Shown here: positions 35,558-44,308 of the stretch, piece after piece
How positions within the stretch are numbered: position 1 is the first letter of the stretch
Layout of the letters: each line of letters begins with the position of its first letter
Assembly: GCA_964539805.1 (NCBI GenBank)
Contig: CAZIKN010000016.1
Location: 1-64,000 of the forward strand
Direction: 5' to 3'
DNA length: 64,000 nt
Source of the DNA: M3007 sp964539805
GTDB taxonomy: Bacteria; Bacteroidota; Bacteroidia; Chitinophagales; Saprospiraceae
Notes under the pieces: generated by a model
What the model was told of the DNA's origin: nothing
Seen by the model: the letters and a program-made list of their open reading frames with translations, nothing else
The model's database searches: none
Made by a program: the position numbers and the translations under genes

Positions 35558-36184
35558 TTATTGACGGATTGCATTGATGATTTCCCTTAAAAGGGCTGTG
35601 ATGTCGGCTGGCTTTCGGGCAAATAGTTGTGAACCCAAACCACAGGCATTTACGCCTGCAGCAAGCCATGATAAAATGTCGTCCGGGCTTGCCTCTACTC
35701 CGCCCGTAACCATTATTTTGGCTTGTGGGAGTGGCCCGCGGATGGCCTTGATATAGTCTTTGCCAACCATGTTGCCGGGGAAAATCTTTACTAATTCTGC
35801 CCCAAGCTGAATGGCGTTATAGATTTCATTCAGGGTCATGGCACCGGGTATCCACGGGATTTGTTCTTTATGGCAAAAATCGGCAACGGCATTGACACAT
35901 ACGGGCTGGACGATGAAATCCGCTCCCGCGGCTGCAAATACCGCTGCCTCTTCAACGGTGTAAATGGTCCCCACGCCCAATTTCAAATCCGGGTGCGAAA
36001 CGGAAAACTCGTTTTTCAAGCGTTGAAAATGCGCCAACGCCATCTCGCCCCGATTGGTAAATTCAAAAACCTTCACCCCCGCAGCATGGCAGGCGACGAT
36101 GTTTGATTTGCACAAATCGTAGTCGTCATGGTAAAAAAGCGGGAGGATTTTGGTGTCTAAAATTTGCTGTGTGGCTGGGTGCAT
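35558..36184 (-). CDS. eda: 2-keto-3-deoxy-6-phosphogluconate aldolase
   Basis: 208 residues from the ATG at 36184; the upstream alternative starts overlap the previous gene. Class I aldolase of the KDPG/KHG group: VKVFEFTNRGEMAL (catalytic Glu), LGVGTIYT, FIVQPVCVNAV, and LVKIFPGNMVGKDYIKAIRGPLP carrying the Schiff-base lysine, then MVTGGVEASPDDILSWLAAG. It splits KDPG from KdgK into pyruvate and glyceraldehyde-3-phosphate, the last step of the reductive branch. The next gene downstream is the MFS carrier; 34 nt separate it from kdgD upstream. Confidence 0.9.
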   Translation of the reverse strand: MHPATQQILDTKILPLFYHDDYDLCKSNIVACHAAGVKVFEFTNRGEMALAHFQRLKNEFSVSHPDLKLGVGTIYTVEEAAVFAAAGADFIVQPVCVNAVADFCHKEQIPWIPGAMTLNEIYNAIQLGAELVKIFPGNMVGKDYIKAIRGPLPQAKIMVTGGVEASPDDILSWLAAGVNACGLGSQLFARKPADITALLREIINAIRQ

Positions 36185-36218
36185 TTTTTTATTTAAATAA
36201 TTAAAAATCAAATATTTA

Positions 36219-37127
36219 TTACAATTCATTTGCCAATTCAATCAAGCGCCGCAACTCCCCAATCTCCTCCTCGTTTGGCATCACCAACGGCGGCCTGACC
36301 TTCCCCGCACTTTTGCCGACGAGCGTTGCCCCCGCTTTTATCAAACTAACGGCATAGCCATTTTTTCTGCCCCGCAGCCGGACGAATGGCACAAAAAACG
36401 CTCTGATGATTTTATCAACCGTGTTTTTGTCGCCCGCACGCAGGGCTTTGTAATATTTCACGGCCATTTCTGGCACGAAATTGAACACAGCGGACGAGTA
36501 GGTATTCACACCGATGGACAGGTAGGCCTCCGAAATAATCTCCGCCGTCGGCACCCCTCCGATGTAAACTAAGCGGTCGCCGATGCTTTTGATGATGTCG
36601 TTGAGGTCTTGGATATTGCCCGTGCCATCCTTCAACCCGATGAAATTGGGACAGCGGTCGGCCAGCACCTGCAATTCTTTGGTCGTGAGGATGCCGTTTG
36701 CCCGGTTGTAATAAATGACGGGCAGTTTGGTGCCTGAAATGATGGCAGCGGCGTATTCCAAAACGCCCTCTTTGGGGCATTCTGTGAGGTAAGGCGGCAT
36801 CAACAACAGCCCGTCCATGCCTGCATTTTCGGCTATTTGGGCAAATTCAAGGGCCTCCGGGATGCTCCTGCCCACGCTTGAAATGATGGGCAAATACCTG
36901 ACTGTCTGCGCCGAAACCTGGAGGATTTCCTTGTATTCGTCCTTGGACAAGGAAAAAAACTCGCCCGTGCCGCCTGCCACAAAAACCGTAGAAATCTCGT
37001 GCGCGGCAAACCATTTTAGCCTTTCGGCAAAAGAGGCTCCATCGAAATTGCCCGCGTGGTCAAGGTCGGTAATGGGAAAAGAAAGAAGCCCGTCGCTGAG
37101 GGCTGCCCTTAATTTTGGATAGTTCAT
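36219..37127 (-). CDS. kdgD: 5-dehydro-4-deoxyglucarate dehydratase (DapA/KDG aldolase family)
   Basis: 302 residues, (beta/alpha)8 barrel of the DHDPS family. VAGGTGEFFSLSKDEYKEIL carries the pyruvate-binding GTGE motif, VIYYNRANGIL the catalytic tyrosine and FIGLKDGTGNIQDLN the Schiff-base lysine. The GLKDGTGN form and the FPITDLDHAGNFDGASF start are typical of KdgD rather than of DapA or NanA. The reaction converts 5-keto-4-deoxy-D-glucarate to 2-oxoglutarate semialdehyde, CO2 and water. It lies directly after garD, whose product is its substrate, supporting the call. Confidence 0.85.
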   Translation of the reverse strand: MNYPKLRAALSDGLLSFPITDLDHAGNFDGASFAERLKWFAAHEISTVFVAGGTGEFFSLSKDEYKEILQVSAQTVRYLPIISSVGRSIPEALEFAQIAENAGMDGLLLMPPYLTECPKEGVLEYAAAIISGTKLPVIYYNRANGILTTKELQVLADRCPNFIGLKDGTGNIQDLNDIIKSIGDRLVYIGGVPTAEIISEAYLSIGVNTYSSAVFNFVPEMAVKYYKALRAGDKNTVDKIIRAFFVPFVRLRGRKNGYAVSLIKAGATLVGKSAGKVRPPLVMPNEEEIGELRRLIELANEL

Positions 37128-37191
37128 TTTTAAAAAATTGGCCTTATTCCCAGTCTGCTTTGCTTTGAAAAGGGGGCTGGGAATGAGGTAT

Positions 37192-38718
37192 TTAAGTCAA
37201 AGGTCCCGGATTAAACAGAACCAAATCGTTGTGCAATTGCAATTTGTCGCAAGCCACTTTTTGCTCCCCGCTCGCTACTTTCAAAATCAGATCGAACAGT
37301 TCCCAGCCCATATCTTCGATGGTTTTTCCTTCGGAAAGAACGCGTCCCGCATCGAAATCAATGAGGTCAAACCAGCGCTGGCTCAAAGTAGTATTCGAGC
37401 CAACTTTTATCACCGGCACCATGGACAATCCATAGGGTGTACCCCTGCCTGTCATAAAAAGGTGGACGTTCATGCCGGCTGCCAATTGCAGGGTGCCGCA
37501 GACAAAATCGCTCGCCGGGGTGGCGGCAAAAACCAGCCCTTTTTTCCTGATTTTTTCCCCGGGGGCAAGCACATCCACAATGGGCGAACTGCCCGATTTG
37601 ACAACTGAACCCAACGATTTTTCAATGATCGTACTCAAACCGCCTTTTTTATTGCCCGGCGTGGTGTTTGCGCTGCGGTCGGCTTGCCCCATTTCGAGGT
37701 AGTCGTCGTACCATTGCATTTGGTCAATGAGCGCGCGGGCGACGGTCTCGTCGTAACTCCGTTGCACCAATTGATGAATGGCATCCCGCACCTCCGTGAC
37801 TTCCGAAAACAGTACCGTGCCGCCTGCCCGCACCACCAAATCCGCCGCAAAACCCGCCACCGGGTTGGCCGTGATGCCTGAAAAAGCATCGCTGCCGCCG
37901 CACTGCATCCCGACCACCAAATCGGCAGCGGGGCAGGTTTCGCGTTTTCGGGCATTGAGTTTTTCGAGGTGTTTTTCGGCGGTCTGCATCATGCCATTGA
38001 GCATATTTTCAAAACCGACGAAACGCTCGTCTTGCATCATTTCAATAGAAGCCGCATTTCCCCCCCCGGTCAGCCGCTCCGGTCTCAATTTTTCGCAGCC
38101 CAAACCCAAGACCATCACCTCGCCGCCGAAATTCGGATTGGCGGCCATGTTTTGAATCGTTCGGATCGGAACAATCGCCGCCGGAGCGTTGATGGCCACC
38201 CCGCAACCGTAGCCATGGTTCAGGGCCACCACGTCATCCACGTTCGGGAAGCGGGGCAACAATTTTTCCTTAATCCTTTTTACCAAAATTTCCGCCGTGC
38301 CGGAAACACATTGCACGCTGGTTGAAATACCCAAAATGTTTTTTGTCCCCACGCTGCCGTCGGCATTTCTGAAGCCTTGAAAAGTGAAATTTTCCAACGG
38401 CGTTTCGTGCCAACGGTAATGGTAATGCAAAGGCATGGCGGCGAGATCGGGCGGCGCAGCCAGTTCGATGTTGTTTTCGCTGACCCACGAACCCGCCCCG
38501 ATGTTTGTAGCCGCAAAACCGATGGTGTGCCCGTACCGCGTCACCGCTTCCCCTTTTTTGATCGGTCGGATGGAAATTTTGTGTCCCATCGGCACAAATT
38601 CTTTCACTATAACATTGTCCAAAGCCAAAACATCGCCGGGGGCAATGCCTTCCGGCGACGGGACGACGGCCACGTTGTCTCGCTTATTGATCCTTATAAC
38701 TTTTGCTTTTTCATCCAT
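37192..38718 (-). CDS. garD: Galactarate dehydratase
   Basis: 508 residues from the ATG at 38718, 5 nt after the GntP stop; the longer reading to 38898 has no homology. A SAF domain (~1-90) is followed by the UxaA/GarD catalytic region. GCGVAINAPAAIVPIRTIQN, GGEVMVLGLGCEKL, ELVVGMQCGGSDAFSG-like segments, YDDYLEMGQADRSANTTPGN and FVCGTLQLAAGMNV follow what I recall of E. coli GarD much more closely than UxaA, of which a separate gene is present at 42662. Expected reaction: galactarate to 5-keto-4-deoxy-D-glucarate, needing Fe2+. Confidence 0.85.
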   Translation of the reverse strand: MDEKAKVIRINKRDNVAVVPSPEGIAPGDVLALDNVIVKEFVPMGHKISIRPIKKGEAVTRYGHTIGFAATNIGAGSWVSENNIELAAPPDLAAMPLHYHYRWHETPLENFTFQGFRNADGSVGTKNILGISTSVQCVSGTAEILVKRIKEKLLPRFPNVDDVVALNHGYGCGVAINAPAAIVPIRTIQNMAANPNFGGEVMVLGLGCEKLRPERLTGGGNAASIEMMQDERFVGFENMLNGMMQTAEKHLEKLNARKRETCPAADLVVGMQCGGSDAFSGITANPVAGFAADLVVRAGGTVLFSEVTEVRDAIHQLVQRSYDETVARALIDQMQWYDDYLEMGQADRSANTTPGNKKGGLSTIIEKSLGSVVKSGSSPIVDVLAPGEKIRKKGLVFAATPASDFVCGTLQLAAGMNVHLFMTGRGTPYGLSMVPVIKVGSNTTLSQRWFDLIDFDAGRVLSEGKTIEDMGWELFDLILKVASGEQKVACDKLQLHNDLVLFNPGPLT

Positions 38719-38723
38719 TTTTG

Positions 38724-40130
38724 TCAAATCAAAGGAAAAATTTGGGATAAAACCATCACTACCACCAAGCCAGCCAAGGCCATGACCACCAACAGATAGG
38801 AAAAAAAACGGATGGTTTCTTTGACTTCCATGCCGCTCATTCGGGTGATGATCCAAAACGCGCTGTCGTTCATCCAGGCAAAAATTTTGGAGCCGCAACC
38901 GATGGCGAGCGCAACGTAAACCGGGTGAAATTTCAGTCCCGCCGTCAAAGTGCCCGATATTACACCGATGGCCGTGACCATCGCCACCGTCGCCGAACCC
39001 TGCGCCGAACGCACTGCAGCCGTGATGAAAAATGCCAGCGGCAAAATCGCCATTTGCTCATTGGCTGCCCAATTGCCAATCTGGCTGCCGATGCCCGTCT
39101 GTTGCAGCATTTGCCCGAACGTGCCGCCCGCAGCCGTTATCAAAATGATGGTTCCCGCACTCGACAGGGCTTCGGTAATGTAATTTCCGAACTGCGTTTT
39201 CTCCCGCCCGTGCCGCCAAAGCAAGAGCATAGAGGCTACTGCCGAAATGAACAAAGCCACGTTGGCATCGCCGATAATCTTGAAAATATTGGAAAGAGAT
39301 CCCTCGCCGCCCGTCATATCGGAAAAAGTGTTGCCCGTGATGAGTATGATGGGCAGCAACACCGGCAACAGCGAAAGCCAAAGCGGTGGCAAGTCTTTTT
39401 GCTCAACATCCGAGAATTTTTGCAGGTCTTCGTTGCTGGTATCAGCGGTGCTCCGCATGGGCAGATCCCATTTTTTGTTCGCCCAAATGGCATACAAAAA
39501 GCCAGCCACCACGGTTATCAAGCCCACGATGATGCCCCCGATCATCATGATTCCGAGGTCAACTTTCAATTCTTTTGCCACAAACAAAGGCCCCGGCGTA
39601 GGCGGAACGAGCGAATGGGCCATGACCCCGCCCGCAATTACGGCCATCAAAAACAGGCTGAATTTTTTTGGGTTCCGGATGGAAAGCGACTTGACGATCG
39701 GTATCATCAGGTAAAAAACCGTGTCGAAAAAGACCGGAATACCCAGCGTGAAACTACCCAAAGCCAGCGATGCACCCGCATTTTTTTCGCCAAAAAAGTT
39801 GAGCAAAGACCGGACGATGCGCTCCGCCCCACCACTTTGCATCAATGCCGAGCCGATAATGGAAGCAAGGGCTATCAAAATCCCTATTTTTGCGCAGGTG
39901 TTCCCAAAAGCGTCTGCCAGCCGGTCGCCGATGTTTTTTTGGGAGAAAGCGAGTGCTTTCGCCTCGTCCATGCCCATCGCCGTGGCGTAGGCTTTTAACA
40001 TTTCCGGGGCGGTCAGCAAGCCCGTTACCAAAGCCGCCGCCAACAAAGCCAGCATCGGATGCAATTTCATTCGGATAATGCCGAACAGCACGACGGCGGT
40101 GCCGATGAGTATGATCGTAAGTGCGTTCAA
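38724..40130 (-). CDS. GntP-family acid sugar permease
   Basis: 468 residues, 12-14 membrane helices. GntP hallmarks: LASIIGSALMQSGGAERIVRSLL, FFGEKNAGASLALGSFTLGIPVFFDTVFYLMIPIVKSL, and GGVMAHSLVPPTPGPLFVAKEL. Family members are proton symporters for gluconate, idonate, fructuronate, glycerate or related aldonates. Position between kdgK and garD suggests uptake of galactarate, altronate or KDG-like acids, which the MFS carrier does not cover. The start is 36 nt after a GTCGGC hairpin that follows kdgK. The substrate is uncertain. Confidence 0.85.
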   Translation of the reverse strand: MNALTIILIGTAVVLFGIIRMKLHPMLALLAAALVTGLLTAPEMLKAYATAMGMDEAKALAFSQKNIGDRLADAFGNTCAKIGILIALASIIGSALMQSGGAERIVRSLLNFFGEKNAGASLALGSFTLGIPVFFDTVFYLMIPIVKSLSIRNPKKFSLFLMAVIAGGVMAHSLVPPTPGPLFVAKELKVDLGIMMIGGIIVGLITVVAGFLYAIWANKKWDLPMRSTADTSNEDLQKFSDVEQKDLPPLWLSLLPVLLPIILITGNTFSDMTGGEGSLSNIFKIIGDANVALFISAVASMLLLWRHGREKTQFGNYITEALSSAGTIILITAAGGTFGQMLQQTGIGSQIGNWAANEQMAILPLAFFITAAVRSAQGSATVAMVTAIGVISGTLTAGLKFHPVYVALAIGCGSKIFAWMNDSAFWIITRMSGMEVKETIRFFSYLLVVMALAGLVVVMVLSQIFPLI

Positions 40131-40166
40131 AATGCTACTTTTTGTGTGTCTGAAATAATTTTTTAT

Positions 40167-40195
40167 CGTCGGCGGAGTGCAAAACCCTGCCGACG
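40167..40195. terminator. GTCGGC hairpin just after kdgK
   Basis: CGTCGGC and GCCGACG pair around a 15-nt loop that itself contains AAAACCCT. It starts 1 nt after the kdgK stop. No T-run follows, so it may be a processing or repeat element. A close relative lies at 41192-41221, on the other side of kdgK. Confidence 0.4.
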
Positions 40196-40196
40196 T

Positions 40197-41171
40197 TTAT
40201 ATCTCCTCGATCCCCGAATCCGTGTGGTCACCATGCTCCCCCAATTTCCGCACCGCCGCTTTTGCACAAAACTCAACGGTTTCCTGTGCTGACCAGCCAT
40301 TTTGCAGCCCAAAAATCAGGGCAGCCATGAAGGTATCGCCGCTGCCGACTTTGTCCACCACTTGCCGGATTGGGTAGGTTTTTGAAAAAACTAGTTCGCG
40401 ACCATGCTGCAAAACACCAAAATATTCGCTTTCAAACCGAAACGTATAAGCCATCGTCTGCACGTTCGGGTATTGCCGATGGAGGGTCAGCATGGATTTT
40501 CCGGCGGCCTCCAAGAGTTTTTCGCGCTCGGTTTCGAGCTTGTTTTCCAAAAAAGTTTCGATGCCCAAAAGCGACTGCATCGCCCACAAATTGCCCATCA
40601 AAACGTCGCAATTTTTCGTCAATTCGGGCATGATTTCAGCGGGTTTTGCGCCCCATTGCCAGAGTTTGCTGCGAAAATTGAAATCAATCGAGGTCGTGAT
40701 GCCCCGCTGTTTTGCCGCTTTCAACATCGCCAAACTGATGCTCGCCACCTCGCGGTTGATGGCGGGGCAAATAGCTGAAATGTGTAGCCAATGCACGCCG
40801 TCGAGCAGTTTTTCAACATCCAAATCCGCCAAAACCAAATTGGCAAACGACGAAAATTGGCGGTCGTAAATCACCCCGCTGTTTTTCACGTCGCTGCCCT
40901 GCGGCAAATAATAGGTACCGAGCCGACCTTCATTTTTGACAATCCTGCTCGTTTCGATGCCGTGTTTTTGCAAATACTCAATGACTTCCTGCGCCAAATA
41001 ATGGTCGGGCAGTGCCGTAGAGTACGCCGTTTTTTGTCCCCATTTTGCCAATGCAAAAGCCGTATTGAGTTCTGCGCCGCCGATGTAGGTTTTGAGCGTC
41101 GCTTGCTCAATCCATTTGCCGTCGAGTTGCGGGATGAGGCGCAACAGGGTTTCACCAAAACAGAGAATCAT
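40197..41171 (-). CDS. kdgK: 2-keto-3-deoxygluconate kinase (PfkB/ribokinase family)
   Basis: 324 residues from the ATG at 41171 (MILCFGETLLRLIPQ); the longer reading to 41228 would cover the hairpin. PfkB features: IGGAELNTAFALAKWG in the substrate-binding N-terminal lid, DVEKLLDGVHWLHISAICP, TSIDFNFRSKLW and the catalytic anion-hole VDKVGSGDTFMAALIFG with its Asp. It phosphorylates KDG from UxaA and KduD to KDPG for Eda. Lies between uxaC and the permease; both intergenic gaps hold related hairpins. Confidence 0.85.
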   Translation of the reverse strand: MILCFGETLLRLIPQLDGKWIEQATLKTYIGGAELNTAFALAKWGQKTAYSTALPDHYLAQEVIEYLQKHGIETSRIVKNEGRLGTYYLPQGSDVKNSGVIYDRQFSSFANLVLADLDVEKLLDGVHWLHISAICPAINREVASISLAMLKAAKQRGITTSIDFNFRSKLWQWGAKPAEIMPELTKNCDVLMGNLWAMQSLLGIETFLENKLETEREKLLEAAGKSMLTLHRQYPNVQTMAYTFRFESEYFGVLQHGRELVFSKTYPIRQVVDKVGSGDTFMAALIFGLQNGWSAQETVEFCAKAAVRKLGEHGDHTDSGIEEI

Positions 41172-41191
41172 GCGTTTTTTTATAGTTTTAA

Positions 41192-41221
41192 GGTCGGCAG
41201 GGGTTTTGAACCCTGCCGACC
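41192..41221. terminator. Hairpin between uxaC and kdgK
   Basis: Perfect 11-bp arms GGTCGGCAGGG and CCCTGCCGACC with an 8-nt loop. It starts 6 nt after the uxaC stop and 20 nt before the kdgK start. In transcription direction it is followed by a weak A/T stretch. It could act as a partial terminator or stabilise transcript ends. Confidence 0.5.
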
Positions 41222-41227
41222 TTTCCA

Positions 41228-42637
41228 TTAATCGAGGTTTAAAAATTGCCGGACGTTGTTGAAACAGATGTCCTGAATGATCTTTCCGATCCAGGGCACA
41301 TCATTGGGCAATTCCCCCCTTTCTACTTCTGTACCGAACAGATTGCACAAAATGCGCCGGAAATATTCGTGCCGGGGGAAGGACAAAAAGCTCCTCGAAT
41401 CAGTGAGCATCCCGATGAAACAGCTCAAAAGGCCCATGTTGGAGAGGGCATTGATTTGTTTTTCCATGCCGTCTTTCTGGTCCAAAAACCACCAACCAGA
41501 GCCGAATTGGATTTTCCCTTTCAGGCTGCCGTCGTTGAAATTACCGATCATGGTGGCCATGATTTCGTTGTCGGCGGGGTTGAGGTTGTACAAAACGGTT
41601 TTGGCGAGTTTGTCCTCGTTGTCGAGCCGCGCCAGCAATTTGGACAATGTTTTTGCCTGCGACCAATCGCCGATGGAATCCCAGCCTGTATCCGCACCCA
41701 TCGTCCGCAAGGCGCGGAGGTTGTTGTTTCTGAGTGCGCCGAGGTGAAACTGTTGCACCCAGCCAAGTTCGTGGTACATCCTGCCCAGGTCGTATAAAAT
41801 GGCGGACTTGAACTTTTCGATTTCCTCCATTTTGAGGGTAGCGCCGCCCATTTTTTTTGCAAAAATTTTATTGATTTCAGCGGTTTTGTACGCCGTTTGT
41901 GAAATATACTCCAGTCCGTGATCGGCAGCGCGACAACCGAGCGAGGCGAAAAACCGGGCGCGTTTTTGCAGCGCAGCCAGCAAATCGTCATAGTTTTTGA
42001 TGTCCGAGCCGCAGGTATTGCCCAATTTTTGGAGAGAAGGCAGGAAGTGCTCACTTTCAATCAAAATGAACTTGTCCGGTCGGAACGAGGGGAACATTTT
42101 GAGCGCGTTGCCCGATTTTGCGAACGCCGTGTGGTGCCGCAAATCGTCGGTCGGGTCGTCCGTTGTGCAGACGACTTTGACATTTCGCATCTCCAAAAGC
42201 CCCAAAACCGAGTGTGATTTTTGGCGCAACAGGTGGCTGCTTTTTTCAAAAATGGCATCCGCGGAAGTCGGGTCGAGCAAGGTTTCGATGCCAAAATACC
42301 GCTGCAATTCGAGGTGCGTCCAATGATAAAGCGGGTTGCGGAGGGTGTACGGGACTGTTTTTGCCCATTGTTCAAATTTTTCGCGGTCGCTTTTATTGCC
42401 CGTGACGAATGCTTCATTAATTCCCATAGTCCGCATTGCCCGCCATTTGTAATGGTCGCCGTACAGCCATGCCTGCGTGATATTTTCAAATTGGTGGTCG
42501 CCCGCGATTTGCTCCGGCGGCAGGTGGTTGTGGTAATCAATGATGGGCATCGCCGCCGCAAAATCGTGGTACAAACGGGTTGCGGTGCCGTTGTTCAAAA
42601 GAAAATCCTCGTCGAGAAATGTTTTTATCGAAGCCAT
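41228..42637 (-). CDS. uxaC: Glucuronate/galacturonate isomerase
   Basis: 469 residues. Amidohydrolase-like barrel of the UxaC family: AAAMPIIDYHNHLPPEQIAGD with the HxH metal-type motif at the first strand, LYHWTHLELQRYFGI, KVVCTTDDPTDDLRHHTAF, and WWFLDQKDGMEKQINALSNMGLL. It converts D-galacturonate to D-tagaturonate and D-glucuronate to D-fructuronate. First step of the reductive branch; neighbours are uxaA 24 nt upstream and kdgK downstream. Confidence 0.92.
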   Translation of the reverse strand: MASIKTFLDEDFLLNNGTATRLYHDFAAAMPIIDYHNHLPPEQIAGDHQFENITQAWLYGDHYKWRAMRTMGINEAFVTGNKSDREKFEQWAKTVPYTLRNPLYHWTHLELQRYFGIETLLDPTSADAIFEKSSHLLRQKSHSVLGLLEMRNVKVVCTTDDPTDDLRHHTAFAKSGNALKMFPSFRPDKFILIESEHFLPSLQKLGNTCGSDIKNYDDLLAALQKRARFFASLGCRAADHGLEYISQTAYKTAEINKIFAKKMGGATLKMEEIEKFKSAILYDLGRMYHELGWVQQFHLGALRNNNLRALRTMGADTGWDSIGDWSQAKTLSKLLARLDNEDKLAKTVLYNLNPADNEIMATMIGNFNDGSLKGKIQFGSGWWFLDQKDGMEKQINALSNMGLLSCFIGMLTDSRSFLSFPRHEYFRRILCNLFGTEVERGELPNDVPWIGKIIQDICFNNVRQFLNLD

Positions 42638-42661
42638 TGAAATGGATGAAAATTTAATTTT

Positions 42662-44308
42662 TCAGAGCGAAACCCCGCGTTTCCACGGGATAAAGTCAAA
42701 TTGTTCATTCAGCATTGCCTTTGTTTTTTTCCGCCCTGAAGCCACGTCAATAATGAATTGCAGGGTGAGATCAGTTATTTCCTGAATGCTTGCCTTGCCT
42801 TCAATGATGGGGCCGGCATCAATGTCAATGATGTCCTGCATTTTTTGGGCCAGCGTTGTATTGCTCGAAACTTTTACCACGGGCACAACGGGGTTGCCGG
42901 TTGGGGTACCTAAGCCGGTAGTGAACAAAATGATGTTTGCGCCCGAGCCAGCCAGGGCAGTCGTGGATTCTACGTCGTTACCAGGAGTACAAAGCAGGTT
43001 TAGCCCTGGTTTTGTGATGGGTTCGGGGTAATCCAGCACATCGGTGACGGGCGAGACCCCACCTTTTTTTGCTGCTCCAGCCGATTTCATGGCATCTGTA
43101 ATAAGCCCGTCGCGGATATTTCCGGGCGAGGGGTTCATGTCAAAGCTGGAGCCTGACAGGATGGCTGCTGCTTCATATTTGCCCATCAGTTCGAGAAAAC
43201 GCGCCGCCGAGGCATCGTCCACGCAGCGGTCGCACAGGTCTTGTTCTACGCCGCAGAGCTCCGGAAATTCGGATAAAACCGCAGTGCCGCCCAAGGCTAC
43301 GAGGGTATCGGAGACTAAGCCCAGCACCGGATTGGCGGAGATACCAGAAAAGCCGTCCGAGCCGCCACATTCCAGGCCGACGATCAGTTTGCTCAGGGGG
43401 GCGGGTGTCCTTTTACACTGGTTGGCTATTTTAAGGCCTTCTATGGTAGCTTTTAAGGCATTTTCCAGTAATTTTTCTTCTGAACCGAGGCTTTGTTGGT
43501 CAAAATAAAGCAGGGGCTTGTCAAAATTCGGGTTGCGCAGTTCAATTTCTTTTTTCAAAATATCAAACTGTGCGTTTTGGCATCCAAGGCTCAGCACGGT
43601 TGCGCCAGCTACATTGCTATTGTTAAGGTAGCCAGCCAGCAGGCCGCAGAGCGTGTTGGCGTCCTGTCGGGTTCCTCCACAGCCCATAGCATGGGTGATA
43701 AAGCGAACGCCATCCACGTGCTGAAAGGGATGGGCTGCATTATTGGTCTGCTCCGCGAAATCATGCAGGGAAAGGTCAAAGGGTAGGCCAGAGGCCGTTT
43801 TTTCTACCAATTGCCTTGCAAATGCCTTATATCGGTGGTATTTGGAGTAACCCAATGCCTCGTTTAAGGCTTCTTTGAGCACTTCAATATTTTTATTTTC
43901 GCAAAAAACCAGGGGGAACACCAGCCAATAATTGGCCGTACCTACGGATCCATCGCTGCGTTTGTACCCTAAAAATGTCTGGTCGGCCCATTTGGACACA
44001 TCGGGTTTTGCCCAGTTTGTCCGGGGCGTACGAGCGCTGATTTTGGTGGTTTTATGGCTGACATTCCGGGTGCTGATGACGCTGCCTTTGGGCAAAAACA
44101 CATTGGCTTTGCCAACGGTAACACCATACATCCGAAGTTCTTGCTGTTCGGCTACGTCATGCTGGACAAATTTATGCTTGCGCTCAACGGCTTCGGGCAG
44201 TATGAGCGTTTGGCCTTCCACTTCGAGCACCGTGCCTGCTTCCAGGTTTTGCAGGGCTACGATAAGGTTATCGTTTGGGTGAACTTTTAATATTTTTTGA
44301 CTACTCAT
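42662..44308 (-). CDS. uxaA: Altronate dehydratase
   Basis: 548 residues. N-terminal SAF domain (~1-100; MYGVTVGKANVFLPKGSVI) followed by the UxaA catalytic region: FLGYKRSDGSVGTANYWLVFP, FITHAMGCGGTRQDANTLCG, VLSLGCQNAQFDIL, LIVGLECGGSDGFSGISANP, and LLCTPGNDVESTTALAGSGANI. The reaction is D-altronate to 2-keto-3-deoxygluconate plus water, iron- or manganese-dependent. It differs clearly from the garD gene at 37192 (THAMGCGGTRQD here against GCGVAINAPAA there), so the two dehydratases are specialised. Start and uxaB stop overlap by 4 nt. Confidence 0.92.
   Translation of the reverse strand: MSSQKILKVHPNDNLIVALQNLEAGTVLEVEGQTLILPEAVERKHKFVQHDVAEQQELRMYGVTVGKANVFLPKGSVISTRNVSHKTTKISARTPRTNWAKPDVSKWADQTFLGYKRSDGSVGTANYWLVFPLVFCENKNIEVLKEALNEALGYSKYHRYKAFARQLVEKTASGLPFDLSLHDFAEQTNNAAHPFQHVDGVRFITHAMGCGGTRQDANTLCGLLAGYLNNSNVAGATVLSLGCQNAQFDILKKEIELRNPNFDKPLLYFDQQSLGSEEKLLENALKATIEGLKIANQCKRTPAPLSKLIVGLECGGSDGFSGISANPVLGLVSDTLVALGGTAVLSEFPELCGVEQDLCDRCVDDASAARFLELMGKYEAAAILSGSSFDMNPSPGNIRDGLITDAMKSAGAAKKGGVSPVTDVLDYPEPITKPGLNLLCTPGNDVESTTALAGSGANIILFTTGLGTPTGNPVVPVVKVSSNTTLAQKMQDIIDIDAGPIIEGKASIQEITDLTLQFIIDVASGRKKTKAMLNEQFDFIPWKRGVSL

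Noticed and set aside
38925..39998. 357-codon plus-strand open frame over the GntP gene
   Set aside because: Arg/His-rich shadow of the permease on the opposite strand; the permease frame is clearly the real one.
36219..42637. Possible foreign origin of the kdgD-uxaC block
   Set aside because: The base composition looked locally GC-richer by eye, but hand samples from other parts of the locus vary as much, so I do not claim transfer.
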